This document shows positions 12,127-24,817 of a stretch of DNA of 64,000 bases, one piece after another. Positions within the stretch are counted from its first letter, which is position 1, and each line of letters starts with the position of its first letter. Position numbers and translations under genes: made by a program. Origin of the DNA: Halichondria panicea (lineage: Eukaryota; Porifera; Demospongiae; Suberitida; Halichondriidae); NCBI RefSeq assembly GCF_963675165.1, contig NC_087378.1:2570525-2634524 (forward strand), in the 5' to 3' direction. The notes under the pieces are model-generated. The model saw only the letters and a program-made list of their open reading frames with translations, did not search any database and was not told where the DNA came from.

Positions 12127-14993
12127 CTACTGTTGAAGTCCTTCAGTAAGATATAGTTTTCCGAAGCTATTTCCTGCAATCTCAGTGACCTGCTGACACC
12201 TTAGCTCCACCTGCTCCCCCGCCAGTAAGGCATCCAGACGAGGGGGAGGGTTCACCGGACGCAGGTTCAGCTCTTGCTCAATGGCCTCCTTTGTTATGGG
12301 AAGAAGAGGCTCATTCTGTTGGGCACGGCGGGCATTCTCCTCTTTCTATGGGTGTGTGCATGGGGGGAACACAAAAAGTGAACAAACGAGAAGCTTAAAC
12401 AAAAAGTAGGAGCCTACAAAATAATGCATGCATGCAGGCCTTTGTCTCTAAACAGGACACTTCTATGCATGCAGTTAAACCTGTATATAACAGACACCAT
12501 TGGGAAACAATTAAGGTTGTGTCATTACACAGAGAGGTGTTCGTAGTTGAGAGGTTGTTCTTCTACATGTATGTTTTGTGAGCCAATTCCTGCTTATATA
12601 TAGCGAACCTTAGGACTGTGCTAAATGCTTCTTCAGGTCTTTCAAGCTTTGAAAAAACTGCAGAGATAAGCTAGAGAAAATGCATATCTCGGCAAAAAAA
12701 AAAGCTGGTCATTATACTCAATAGCAAGGTGGCCGTTCTTCAGGGGTTGTCTATATGGTAGGTACACATGGCTGCAATCTGGACCTTAGCTTAAGCGGGG
12801 TTCCACCGTATACAACATTGTATGCTTTAACTTGCTTCTGCAGTGCTTACTTTAAGTATGAGGTTTCAGGCCACACACCATTATAAGAATCAAGAAAGAG
12901 CTCTCAATCTGTCAAATCTTACTATGTCTGGACCTGGTAAGGATTATCATGTATGTACATGCACAATGACAGTGATATGCCGGTAACATTACATTTAAAA
13001 CACACTCACCCTCTTAGCGAAGGCGGCCAACCTGGACTGTGCTTGTTTGGCAAGAGCCTTTTCATAACCAATCAACCGGTAGTTGTCCTGTTGCAGGGTC
13101 TCCACACTCTCCATTAGTAACTGCATGTTCTTCTTAAGCAGCTGGCTACAAAATAGAAGTAAAATAATTATGTAACCAACACCTGATTTAATACACACAG
13201 GCATGACTAGCTATAGTCACAAAACCACACCAACTTGAAACAATCCAATGATTATGATCATGTAATGCGTTTTATCTAACAAGATACCATAATAGCGGGT
13301 CATTTAGGTGGGGTAAAATATTCGTTATTTTCATGGGCAAGCTGCCCTCCATGAAATTTTAACGTAGGTGTGGCTTACCAGAACGTAGGAATGCAGTACA
13401 GCCACGAGACTACGAAATTTTTACTCACAAAAACCACCGTTTTTCAAGTTGAACTAATTTTTTACCCACGAAAATTACCCGCTATACGGTAGCTCAACAT
13501 GTGCACAACTTTACTACATGCACAACTGAGACAGGGTAATAATTCATAGGCTACTGAATAGGCAGCATAATTATACAACTGTAGTTTACGATTAAAACTC
13601 ATATGTAGCCCTATACCTGGACGATAGTCCGAGGAAGTCCATTTTCTTTGGCTGTGTATCTCTGGTGTCCAGCTCACAGAGGAGGGCGTTCATGAGTCGA
13701 GAGTTTCTTATGGTCACTGGCAGCTCTTTCAACATGTCCTTGTGATCTAGCCCAGCCTTCTGTACACTGAGAAACAAAGAAGTACAATAACATAACAGCT
13801 TATAGTCTCTTGAATTACCAGGAATTAGTATGTTTGCACAAGAAATGAAATTCCTACAGAAAGTAATGAACTGTTTTGATGAGAACATTTCCACTTACCT
13901 CTCGGGGCTGAAGGAGTCCCCTCTGGACACCATTTCCACTATAGTGTCAGTAAGTCTGAACGCCTTCAAGCTGAGCACACCATTGGCCGTCCTTAGAGGG
14001 TCTACACACACAAAATCCTGTCACAAACTATTGAAATGTGCTTGTCTATGCTAGGAGCAGAACTATAACGCTCTAAGATTCATCTTAGCACACGACCAAT
14101 CAAGAAAAGAAGACCTTCTGAAATCCAGCTATATATCAAAAAAGTAGTTAATTAGAGGCACATTCTATTAATAGCATATTGCCAATGGGATGGGACTTAA
14201 GGCGATAAACTTAAGTACCATTCTAGATAAAGAATTCACACCCGGATGGCTCACCATAAATGAGAACAATGGACTCTTCGATAGTCTGTTGGTATCGCAC
14301 GTGGCTCTCCAAGAACTCCTTGTTGATGTGGGAGTTGAGGTACGTGGACTGATACCAGCCGACCTGGTGGTAGTCAACGTTGATGGACCGAAGCTTCTTC
14401 AAAATGTTCACCTGGTACTTGGCTGTGTTTATGTGTGGTGGGAGGTGGGGTGTTAGGGATGCAAGCAAGCCCAGTATGTACAAGATTAGAGATTGGTCTA
14501 CATGATAACACTCACTTGTGCTTAACTGGCATGTTTTGTGTATAATAATACGGAAACCATTACCCCAAACATGACAGTCAACAACCATTCCTACCACCAC
14601 ACCCATACATTCATCTTTGCTACAGGTATAAACCCACAATGCCTTTCCGTGTACTTACTCTCCTCTTCTTGGTCGTCCAATTCCTTGGGCAGGGGGAAAC
14701 AGTTGGTGATCTCGAGAGTGGTCCCTACCACCAAGCCCACCAGGAACCCAGTCACGAGTTCAGAGCTGCTACCCTCTTCCTGACAGTGCTTGATCACCTT
14801 CAATGCAACCTGTGGTGAGCAAGCAGGTCATAGTGTCTCATTCCGGCGGGGTACAGTGCCCGTAATTCCCTCTAAATTGCACAAGTGATGTTTACACTTC
14901 ATAATTATTCCTAACTCTGATTAGAGTTACCAATCCATCAACTTGAACATTCTCAATCTCTTTAATAGCTCCTTTTTTACTGCTACCAGCCAT
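12127..14993 (-). CDS. EIF3H: Eukaryotic translation initiation factor 3 subunit H
   Basis: Minus-strand exons: 14931-14993, 14659-14809, 14255-14422, 13899-14001, 13617-13766, 13010-13145, 12127-12345; 329 aa (human protein 352). N-terminus MAGSSKKGAIKEIENVQVDG leads into an MPN domain with VIKHCQEEG, GFLVGLVVG, LEITNCFPLP, VGWYQSTY and ESIVLIYDP, matching eIF3h almost motif for motif. The metal-binding JAMM histidines of active MPN+ proteases are not present, as is known for eIF3h, so it is structural. The C-terminal half is helical, with the LQQDNYRLIGYEK and PITKEAIEQELNLRPVNPPP blocks typical of the family. It acts in the eIF3 complex on the 40S subunit. The EIF3E subunit gene lies 33 kb away. 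Its start codon is 203 bp from that of the divergent gene at 15197. Confidence 0.96.
13285..13491. repeat. Foldback repeat in EIF3H intron
   Basis: Left end taccataatagcgggt and right end acccgctatacggta are inverted. About 207 bp, inside the intron 13146-13616. Same family as the 11726 copy. Confidence 0.6.
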
Positions 14994-15196
14994 GCCGCGC
15001 CGCTGCTCTCTTGTCTAGTCTTGATCTTCCTGATCCTACACGTACGTACACCACGTGGTTAGATTAATTTAGTGAACTCTAAACCCAATATTTACAGCAA
15101 ACTCAGCACTCGACTCTAACTCAGGAAAAGCTAGACATTATACTTTGCTGACTATGCTATTGTAAATCTGGAGGATTCATAGCTATACAAATCACA
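14994..15196. promoter_or_regulatory. Shared upstream region of divergent EIF3H and Death-patatin genes
   Basis: Only 203 bp separate the two start codons, so a bidirectional promoter is likely. No TATA box in a convincing position was seen. Inference from spacing. Confidence 0.4.
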
Positions 15197-18100
15197 ATGG
15201 CATTCAACAGTGAGTTATCTGCTATAAAGCTGACACAAGAATGATTTGATGGTGTAATAATATAATTATTATAAACCACTGTAGGGGGCAGGCCTGAATT
15301 GAAAGACCTTCTTGACCAACTCGGTGTGGTGACAGAATGGGAGTTACTGGGAAATCACTTGGGCATTAAGAGGCACAAGCTCAACGATATCAAAGTGGAG
15401 CGGCATGGTAAAGCCTCCCTGTGCAAGATGGACATGTTTGACTACTGGCTAAGGAGTGATATATACGCTAGCTGGCAGAAGGTGGTGGAAGCCCTGGAAA
15501 AAATGGATGATTTCGGTCTACTATCTCATACTTTGAGAGTCAGCCATGGACTAGGTAAAACTTTATCTCGATATTCAACATGAATATTGTTTTCTTTTAG
15601 CTCCTGCTGTTCCTGCAGAGCCAATGCAATCTTCTCAAGGCGTGCAGCAAGTGAGGTTTGCATCACATGAGACACATGTACATGTACACGAAATGTTTAC
15701 TTTAGCAATCTGTGGGAAAAAAGCCAAATAACCCGCTATACGATAGTAGTATAGTTATGTCACTTAATTGTCAGTGAGTCACTATACAGTACTAATATAT
15801 TTTGTGACTATCCAGGGCTACTCTGCCAGTGCTGGTCACAGTGCAGGGGTTGCTTCTTTGGCTGGTGTGCAAGAAAAAACAGCTATACAAGATACCAGTG
15901 CTCAGAAATCATCCAATATAGCTTTAATCATCAGCTCTTTAACGCGAGATGATAGCAATGTCGATGCTGTTAATGCAATTGATCCGAGTGACCCTAAACT
16001 TTCTGTACTTCAGCAAGCAATTACAGTGAGTTACTATGAATCCACTGAGATCATTTAGACCATCATGTTTGTTTATACAGCGTCGTGCCCTAAATATGGC
16101 CAAAGTGCTTATTGCTCTGGGTGCTGATGTGAACTATGTCAATAGCAAAAACTTGACAGCTTTTGATATTGCCAGCATGATGAGTGATGAAAATGCTTTA
16201 GAGCTTCTAAAGAGTGTTGGAGGACTTCCGTCTTCCTATGTCTACAAAGACACTAGCACTAAAATGGAATCTGAAGAAGAGATGAGATCACAAAGTAAGT
16301 TGTGTGAGGACAACGTTGTGTTAGAGTCATTACAGGTGCATTCGGAAAGTAACATGACTTCTTGCTTGTGGTTACTTTCCAATGCACATATCTCTCTCTC
16401 TTTTAATTGTGGACTCTTGCTGTTAGTAGTCTGTATTCTCTTGTACTTGTAGATCTAGCCGTGTCCCTAGGCTAATCTAACTGCTTGTTTAATTCTGTCG
16501 TATGTACGCACTGAAAAATGTTGTACAATGACTACTCCCCCTTCCTCCCCTCCACTTTTAGCTCATTCCCTTGTTCTGTGTCTGGACAGCAGTGGGGAGA
16601 AGGCGCTCGTGCAGCTGGAGATACTCAACCAACTTGAGAAACTAACTGGCAAGAAGATCTCTGAACTGTTTGATTATATGGTGGGCAGTGGAATTGGAGG
16701 ACTCTTCCTACTAGCCATGGTGTACGGTAAGCTGCCTAGCGTACTTATTCGGCTGCTTAAATTACATTATTTCTAGCGGCCTGAAACCGAGGCTATAGTT
16801 GGACCTCTATTTAGGACGCAACATTTAAAAAAATTTATAGGTCAGAAAATTGCCTAAGATCGAGAGTGTCGCATATTTGGAGGGCCTTAAGTACATAGTA
16901 TTATGGTAATAGTATTGCAAGATCCAAGCCTCACAGAATTTTTTTCTTTTTGGGGTAAGGAAAGTTGGCTATTTGTATCTAGTCTTTTCTGGTTTATGCT
17001 GATCTGACCCCACAGCTGACAAGACTGTGCGTCAGCTCCAAAGGCTATACTATCAGTACATGCAAAGAATGTTGAATGTAACTGACGCCAAGAAGAGTTG
17101 GAGGGAACTGGAGGACTTTTTTCATGATCTGTTTCGACGTACAAGAATGGACGATAACGTCTCTCCCAAGTGAGTGTTCATGAAAACCTATTACACACTA
17201 AAATAGGTTTACATGTGGTTCTTCCTACAGTGGTCGGCCCAGCCACCACTTAACCACCACTTTTATCAATATAAAATGTAGCAATGTGCCAGAAAGTAGC
17301 CACTACTATAGACAATCGTGGGCAGATTCGTTTAGTCATTCATGGCTGTGTACTTTTGTGTAGGGTTCTCATTGCTGCTGTGAACAGGGAGACCACTAAA
17401 CTCAAGCTAAAATTCTTCAGTAACTTTTCAAAAGAGAAAGATTCATCACGTAAGGAAATAACCATACCCCTGTAAAGTGTGGTTTCCCATGACTGTTTTA
17501 TATATTATGTACACACATACTTATTCGTCTTTTTATATATACACACACAGTTCACGTATACAGAGTAGCATGCTACACCTGTGCCACCCCTGAGTACTAT
17601 GGCGTGATAGGCAATGACACAGACCACTACATTCATGGGGGAGCCATCTGCAGAAACCTCACACCCTCTGCTCTGACCTTCATTTACGAGAATTGTAAAA
17701 AGCCCTCCATTACCGGTGTAGTGTCTGTAGGGGAGGGAATCTGGTCGTCTATGCCTTACACGGAGGACACAGATCTATCAGCATGCGCAGCGGTGAGATA
17801 GTACTTGTAGCTTTTCCTTTGTATTTGGCATGTACATACGATGACAGAGCATGCATGTAATTGAAGCACACTCCTTCTTCCCCGGCAGTACCTACTATTA
17901 GCAGTTTGTATATAATTGGAGCATTCCCAGAACATTTTCTTTCTCTCCCGTAGTACTATACACGTGTTTCTCTGTGTGCTTATTTTACGTACCCACCCAC
18001 ACACATTCTATAGGATGCACTGGTGGAGCAGATCCACCAGAACTGTAAGAGCCGGTTCTCTCCCCCCAACCCTGCCTTCTACTACCGTATCAACCCACTT

Positions 18101-18238
18101 TTTCCAGTTCAGACACCGGTGAAGCTACTACTGGAAGACCTCGTTGATTTGCATGTTAATGCTATTGTCACTCTTGTTGGAGAGGAGAGCTCATCATCTC
18201 TGGAAATTAAAAGTCTGGCATATCAGTTAGCTTCCTAA
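15197..18238 (+). CDS. Death domain + ankyrin-like + inactive patatin-like (iPLA2-type) protein
   Basis: Exons: 15197-15209, 15285-15554, 15601-15650, 15816-16025, 16081-16294, 16562-16726, 17016-17169, 17364-17449, 17551-17792, 18014-18238; 542 aa. Residues 5-95 form a Death-type domain (PELKDLLDQLGVVTEWELLG, MFDYWLRSDIYASWQKVVEAL) of the kind expanded in sponges. Residues about 182-235 resemble one to two ankyrin repeats (AKVLIALGADVNYVNSKN). From about 253 the fold follows PLA2G6: LVLCLDSSGEKALVQLEIL replaces the DGGGxKG oxyanion loop, and VGSGIGG replaces AGTSTGG, so the nucleophile serine is Gly296. YIHGGAICRNLTP replaces LDGGLLANNP, so the catalytic Asp is His416. The rest of the fold is kept (VSVGEG, FYYRINPLF). 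Hydrolysis is therefore unlikely; a lipid-sensing or scaffold role linked to Death-domain signalling is inferred. Confidence 0.85.
15700..15755. repeat. Fragment of the CCGTATAGCGGGTTATTT repeat
   Basis: The stretch caaataacccgctatacgatag is a single end of the foldback family, without a visible partner, in an intron of the Death-patatin gene. Confidence 0.4.
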
Positions 18239-18407
18239 GCTTTTTTGGTAGTATTATTATTATTCAAACAGAAGTTTTCTACAGTTTGTAGTTTTGATCG
18301 TGTTGTGTTTAAACTTGTGCATGTGTCATGCATTTTTAATGATGTAATGTACAAGTAAAAAAATAATAGTTATAATATACAATGTCATTTATGGAACAAC
18401 AATTAAT

Positions 18408-19471
18408 CTATTCACTGTCTATTAAGGTAGTCATGGCCGCCTTGAAGTCTCTCAACACCTTAGCCTCATCTTGAGTGGGTATTTCTTGGTCCCGCAAAAC
18501 AGTAGCAATAGCCACTGCACTCTGTTTCACACCATTCACTGTAGCTAGGCCACTGAGCAGCGTGGCCACATTAAACTGGTCACTCAGGTAGCCCTCCTCG
18601 GTGGTGACAGGCTGCACTGTGTCCAGGTAGTGGATTATCTCCACATTCTCAGGGGCAGGGGTCTCTCCTTCCCACAACCCGTCTGTTACCTGCATGCAAG
18701 TGTTGAACTATTAAAGTAGGCATGCACAATTCACTTATTCCATGGCATGTATATACATTGCCAGTGTATAGTTGTCACCCCTTAATTACCAGGCTGCTAC
18801 AATGCAAGCTGCACAGAGCTTACCACAGTGGTAGAACAAGGCATCCACAACTGTCTCTCAGGAGTCCATTCCCATTTTTGCTCTTTATCACACCAGCGAT
18901 ACCTATAAAAGATACAAAGCATGAACATTTGCTTGCCAACTGTCATGTATCACTTACCATAAAGGTGTAGCTTGGTTTGCATAGAAGACATAGATGTTAT
19001 TTTTGTCACTCCTCCCCTCCGATCCATCCTCCAACCCATTCAAAAATGTCTTGATGTTATCTCCATCTAGATAATGAGACATTCTATACAAGTCACAATT
19101 AAAGAAAAGTCACCTTTGATAGTTCTCGAGCTGAAAAACGCATTCTTCAAATGCATCTGGATGAGCATAGCTGCAGGAGAGAGCTCATCTTTTGGCACAG
19201 GCTCAGAGCACAACTGCTTGAGTTGACTCAACAGCGAACAAATCTTTGCAGAGTCTTTTTCACTCTTCGATGCTTGGTTATTCAGTGATTTCAGCAACTT
19301 TCGGATCTCCTTGCTGCAGTTGCATACGGGTATACTATAAAATATACTTTTTTATATCAGGGTCTGGGACACTTACTATTGTTTTGGAGGAGGTTTCACT
19401 TCAGTTTCAACTTTCCTTTTCTTAGTTTCAGGAGGGCCTTCACTGGGTGCAAAACTCTCACTTTCAGCCAT
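18408..19471 (-). CDS. Unrecognised protein with basic nuclear-localisation-like N-terminus
   Basis: Minus-strand exons: 19377-19471, 19114-19313, 18958-19066, 18824-18902, 18408-18689; 254 aa, phases consistent throughout. The first 30 residues are acidic and then TKKRKVE, an SV40-type nuclear localisation signal. Residues 32-98 are helical (KEIRKLLKSLNNQ, LLSQLKQLC). Residues about 99-165 contain a Trp-rich block with YVFYANQATPLWYRW, KEQKWEW and PERQLWMPC. The C-terminal 90 residues are predicted helical and end in LIDSE. I do not recognise the family. Its 3' end is 170 bp from the convergent Death-patatin gene, and its start is 238 bp from the divergent NRBP start. A conserved, spliced single-copy gene seems likely. 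Confidence 0.75.
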
Positions 19472-19708
19472 TCTAAACCACTAACACTGGCTACAAGCAA
19501 GCAAACAAACTAAAACTAGATGATAGTGATAATTCATGGCTGAGGTTTTGCAGTTTTATGGTCTAGTACCGTATGGGGGGGGAAAACCCCGGGATTCCCC
19601 TGAAGACGCTTTCCCGATTACAGGTGCAGGAGCACTTTGACCTAAGGTCAAAGTTCTATCAGAAAGAAGAATATACAATTAATTACAAAGAGCTAGAGAA
19701 CAAGCAAG
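19472..19708. promoter_or_regulatory. Divergent upstream region of the unknown gene and NRBP
   Basis: The two start codons face away from each other across 237 bp. The sequence contains a short foldback ggggggggaaaaccccggg near 19575. Bidirectional promoter inferred from spacing only. Confidence 0.35.
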
Positions 19709-22700
19709 ATGCCAAGGAGCCCCATAACTAGTACTGCTGACTTGTCAGAGACACCCTCCGTCTCTAAAGACTCTGATAAGGAAGACACTGACGACAGTGA
19801 GGATGAGATCCTAGAAATCAGTGAGAATGGAAGATGGCAGAAAATAGATCAGCATGTGAGTACATCTATGTGTGGTTTCTGAATACATTGGTCCTCTGGT
19901 TGGTTTTGAGGTTTGGCTGGGATACTTACTTGCCACTCATCCAAAACATTCGCAGGTGACCAGAGATGTTCCTGGCATTGATGCGGCTTTTCTGGCCATT
20001 GATACTGACGATGCTGTAGAGTTTGTATGGAATGAAGTGCGCTACTCTAACAGGAAGGTAGTCAAAGAGAGCAAGGTAAGGGCCGGGGTGTGGTATAAAT
20101 TAGTCAGAGCTTCCTAGGTGTGTGTCTCATTCTGTGTCCTTATAATTAAAAAGGCTAGGTGTAATAGTTATGCTATATTATTTTTATGCTTTCCTTAAGT
20201 AAATCCCTCAAGAAAAGAGCTCTTATTAGGGTCATATTAACAGTCTCCATAATTATGTGTCTTACAAATGTTTACCCTCAGGAACGTTTAGTGAAGATAC
20301 TAAAGAGGTTGACCGAAGTCAAGCACAACAATATCGTGAATTTTATTGACTTTTGGCATGACCGTGTCAATAACCAAGACAGAGTGAGTACCGTACACAT
20401 CATGGCACATACCAGCTACACACTCACATATTCATACTGGTGTGCTTTGATACACAATGGATGTCTTGTCTTAATCAGCTTGTTATCATTCTCTATGACA
20501 AACGTTACCACCCACTTCGCGCACATGCACACACACAGCTTGTGTTCATCACCGAGTACATGACGTCTGGCTCTCTCATGCAATTCCTAATGAAGGCCAA
20601 GGGTCAGGGTAGGAAGAAAACTGTCAGTAAAAAGGTGAGCTATAATTATACATGTTAGTCCCTTTATCATCAAAACACATGTACACTCGTGTAGATGTGG
20701 AGAAGATGGTGTCGACAGATCTTGTCAGCTCTAAGGTAAATGTAGTCTCGGAATGTGTGCACAGTATTTGATTTTAAACCGGCAAAGTATTTACAGAGTA
20801 ATAATTGGTAGCAAACTTGTGCACATGTGCAAGTTGTTGACCTACTTGGTGACGTACACACACATTTTCAACTAGTTATCTACACAAGCATGACATCACC
20901 CATGGCAACCTGTCTCTCGCCAGTATCTTCATTCAACACGATGGCCTGGTTAAGATCGGATCAGGTGAGCTAACACTATGATACCGTATAGCAGGTTATT
21001 TTTGTATGGTGTAAATTTTCATATATCTCGTATTGTAGAGCATCGTACGAAAATAAAACTACGCTATATGTTCACGTCACTTCCTGAGCTGTACAAATAT
21101 TTAAAATACATAATTGAGCAGTTCATATGAAAATGTGCACCCAACGAAAATAATGATCCTTACCTGTTATAGCTTTGCTGCACAATCATACACCAAATTT
21201 ACTAACAGGCATTTTTCACTCAGGCCTTTTGAGTGCTCATAAACACTACAACTCATGCAAGTATGTTGCAGTGCATATAATTATTATTACTGTAATTATG
21301 CCTCGGTTGCGCATGCACAGCGAGGTACATGTATATGGTAGTGTGTCTGTGTGTGTTAACCGTTACAGCTGCTCTGTGATAAATGAAGTGCAAGTAAGAG
21401 TTTCTATAGTCTTCTAGTAACGTTTCTTGGATTGCGGATTTGTAAATCGATCTCGAGTTATGGCTAGATTTGCTTATTTTGAAAGACTCTTCAGACTCAT
21501 GTGTAGCAACATCTGTGATATAACTTAGCTATTCTACTTTAGTATTAACTCTACACTAGAACGCTACATGTAGCTGCAAGAGTCAGGAAAGAGCTGCACT
21601 GTTTCATGAGCGTGCAGCCATTAGCAATAATTATGGACTTTGAACTTTCGGCATCATTTTTAGCAATAATCTAGTCTCATGAATCAGCCGCCCTTCTTTT
21701 GGGAAGACCGTCTGAGCACTCTTGTCAATTCAAAATGGAATGTTAATTGCACAAAACCAATGAATGTAATCAAATTCGTGATCTTATGCCCCCACGTATT
21801 TATTAATATAATTTTTTGTACAAATCGTCAAGCGAAGGCATCTCTCTTTATTTGTGTTTTGCCTGTGGTGCTACTGTAACTCTGTGCCTAAGGACGGTGC
21901 TTTCATTAGTCATTAGTCAGTAATGAATACAACCTCTTCAATAGGTGGCAGTTCGTCCCTTATTACACATAATGTTGTACAAATCCTTAGCCTTTCTGGC
22001 ATTACAGGTGAAAGTGTTTACAAATTCATACAGTTAGAGTCTAGAGTCTTTTTCCATTCTTCCCAGTGCATTTTCACCAGTTGATTTGGCTGCTTGACTG
22101 CATGGGTGTTATTTGCCTCTTATTTACAATCAGCTTTTGTGCATATACGGTACTGTGTTACTTACTGTCATCTCCACCCATCCAGTGTCACCAGACGCCA
22201 TACACGAGCATGTTAAGACCAAGAGGGAGGAGATGAGCATGAGACCACACTACACTGCTCCTGAGTATGCAGAGGGACCTGTTGGCACAGCTGCCGATAT
22301 CTATGCTTTTGGAATGTGTGCTTTAGAAGTGAGGCACAGTACTCTGCATGGCTATAGTGTTGCTAGGCAGCAAGTACCTGTTGCTGGTACCTAAAGAGGA
22401 GGATTTGTTATTATTGTTTGTGGTGTAAGGCGTTTGTGAATGTGCTGCTAAGTCAGTCATTGATAGCTAGTAGGTGTGGTCGAGTAATGATGCAAGCAGC
22501 ATCTCTAATGGTGCCTTAAACAAAACGTTGTTGGCATTTTGCCCAACACCTACATTGTACATGTTATCCATACGCAAATATAATTATTTGCACTGATGTT
22601 TAGTCTTGAAAACAAAATTGAAAATCGCATAAGCATGTTTTGCTTCGGGTATAACCGATAATCATTTATCGGACAATTTTCTGGGTGATTTTCGTTGTTT

Positions 22701-24817
22701 AATATTTGTTTTAAATATCCGGACAATACCTTGAAAAGTTGAGATACATTCCAAGCATAGATAGAAGAAGGAAAGGTTTGTGCGAACAGATAACGCTACA
22801 CACGATTCTGAGAGCAGACTGCAACAGCCTTCACTATAAGTAAAACAAGCCATAACTCAAGAAAGAGGCTTTAGTCACAAGTCCACAAATCAAAATCCAA
22901 GAGAACGTGGCTAGAAGCCTATAGGAGTTGTTAGTTTTCGTAACCGTTATGCAGTTACAGCTGGAACACACACACTCACAGTTACTTTGTACCATAATTA
23001 TTTCTCATACGGCTACGCCTCGATGCATAATTACATTACTCTCTCAACACAGATGCTTAACTTTGATCTTCTTGGCAATGGGGAAAACCCTAGCCGAGTA
23101 AAGAAGGAGAGCATCCATCAGGCACTCCACGGGCTCACTGGCCCTCAGCAAGAGTTTGTAGATATTTGTTTACGACAGAACAAAGAAGATAGACCCAGTG
23201 CCACTACACTACTCAAGCACCCTGCTTTACAAGAGGTGAGGGGACTGTGTTTTTACGTCTATAGTTTTAGGCGTAGTGATGTGGTGAATTGGCCTGGCTG
23301 TATAGAATTTTTACCATAATATTATTATTGTACATTGTAGAATTTATGGTGTTGTGCGATATAGATCTACCTACATGGAATTGTGTATTTACACAATTGA
23401 ATTCTGTGTTGGTTTTGTCTAACATGTGTTACATGTGTTACCTACATGTAGGTGTTTGACTTGAAGATCCTCAGTGCACTGGCTCTTAGTCAGAGAGTTT
23501 CCAGAGAAAAGATATGGGAAGAATTAGGTGAGCTATGTGTGGAAGTGCATCAGAGAGTCAAAGTAGATCAATGGTTGGCAGTGAGTGTCAAAAATCGAAG
23601 CTGCTCAATATTTATATTCCGTCCATTACAACGTACATGTACGTGCAGTGTTTTTATTTGTGCATGACGAGGGAACCTTGTTCATGCTTAACCAAGCATA
23701 AAACGGCTTTGATGTAATTATGGCATTCGACTCCTTTTCAGACCAATCTCACCTCCGAAGTAAGGATAAGGACTCTGTGATGGCAGAGCTGCATCGACCT
23801 GGGAGAGACCCATCATTCTGGAAGTAAGCATTAACAGATTGCCCTTGACAAACGGTATACCCATTATTATTTTTGTGAGTGGCAATTTGTTGCATTATTA
23901 GTACCCATAGCTATTAAGATCATATCCCATACATTAGTGACACATCATGCAGCCCACGTAGTGAGCAATTAACTTCATCCTGTTCAGCTGTTGGTTATAC
24001 GGCCTCACACACATTGACTTAATATGGCCACATAAATTTACTGGTCCCCACTAATTTCAAGTGTAGTGTGAGTGGATGATTTTCTAGGCTTTCCCAGTCG
24101 CCTCAACTGGACCTAGAGAAACTATTCGAAGAGATCACACTGGACGTCATCTACCACACGGACTCACACCCTCTCACCACACGCAGCCCACAGAAGAAAG
24201 ATGTCTCCAGCACTAGGTACGAGCCTAACATTAAACATCATGAACTGTTTGTAATTCGTCTCTTTCCCCAGGACAATGCATACTTCTAACACATCCAGTC
24301 AAAGAAACTCTTCACAGTATGCAGAAGAAATTAGAAAAGTAAAAACCGGTGTACATGTAGTAGTGACACGTAGTATCTCTCTTAAATACATACAGGTGAC
24401 TGGTATGTGTTGCAATGTGAACCAACTTGAGGATAAGAGAGAAATCGTGCTCAAGCTCACATTCGAAGATAAAATGGAGAGGGAATTAACAAGTGAACTT
24501 AAAAATGGTAAGCGTTATACTAGATCCCCTGACTCAGATTAGTATGAATCTGTGGGGGCTCAGTTGCAGCAAGAGCTTTTCTCTTTACAAGCCCTTGGTT
24601 GCAGTCAGTGTGTTCGTAGTAACAAATTGTGTGCATTACTTTAGATGATGATGCTTCTGCTCTTGCTTGGGATCTGGTGATGAATGGTTTGGTCAATGAG
24701 GTAAGATCCAGCTGTGTTACTAATTGATGTCTGTTCATTTATTTTCGTCAATAGAGTGACCAACAAAAGATCACAGAAACAATTTCTCAAAAGTTACTAA
24801 TAGTTGCTGTCAAGTAG
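19709..24817 (+). CDS. NRBP1: Nuclear receptor-binding protein (NRBP1/2 family) pseudokinase
   Basis: Exons: 19709-19855, 19956-20075, 20282-20383, 20539-20634, 20695-20735, 20876-20964, 22186-22328, 23053-23235, 23452-23527, 23742-23823, 24088-24216, 24272-24338, 24396-24507, 24645-24700, 24755-24817; 501 aa. An acidic N-terminus leads to GRWQK and RDVPGIDAAFLAIDTDDAVE, as in NRBP. The kinase-like domain keeps the fold (FITEYMTSGSLMQFL, APEY, DIYAFGMCALE, DRPSATTLLKHPAL) but lacks catalytic residues: VWNEV with Asn75 replaces the VAIK lysine, HGN (178-180) replaces HRD, and GSV replaces DFG. These changes are the family's own. The C-terminal region has the NRBP-specific block NVNQLEDKREIVLKLTFEDK. 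NRBPs are adaptors in ubiquitin-ligase and trafficking pathways. Intron 6 (1.2 kb) and intron 7 hold repeats. One NRBP is expected in invertebrates, so 1 versus 2 cannot be assigned. Confidence 0.95.
20982..21174. repeat. Foldback repeat in NRBP intron 6
   Basis: Left taccgtatagcaggttattt and right ccttacctgttatagc are imperfect inverted ends of about 193 bp. Same family as the copies at 11726 and 13285. Confidence 0.5.
21290..21660 (-). repeat. Interspersed repeat copy (GCGCATGC end), NRBP intron
   Basis: Relative to copies at about 22845-23030 and 36410-36655, this one is inverted. Shared marks are an end with cgcatgc flanked by gcctcgg/cgaggt, then agctgtaac, then ctagaagcctata and aatccaagaaaac in the other copies' orientation. 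Probably a non-autonomous transposon family. Confidence 0.5.
22845..23030 (+). repeat. Interspersed repeat copy, NRBP intron 7
   Basis: Contains gccataactcaagaaagagg, tccacaaatcaaaatccaag and ggctagaagcctatagg, matching 36440-36525 and, inverted, 21390-21480. Confidence 0.5.
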
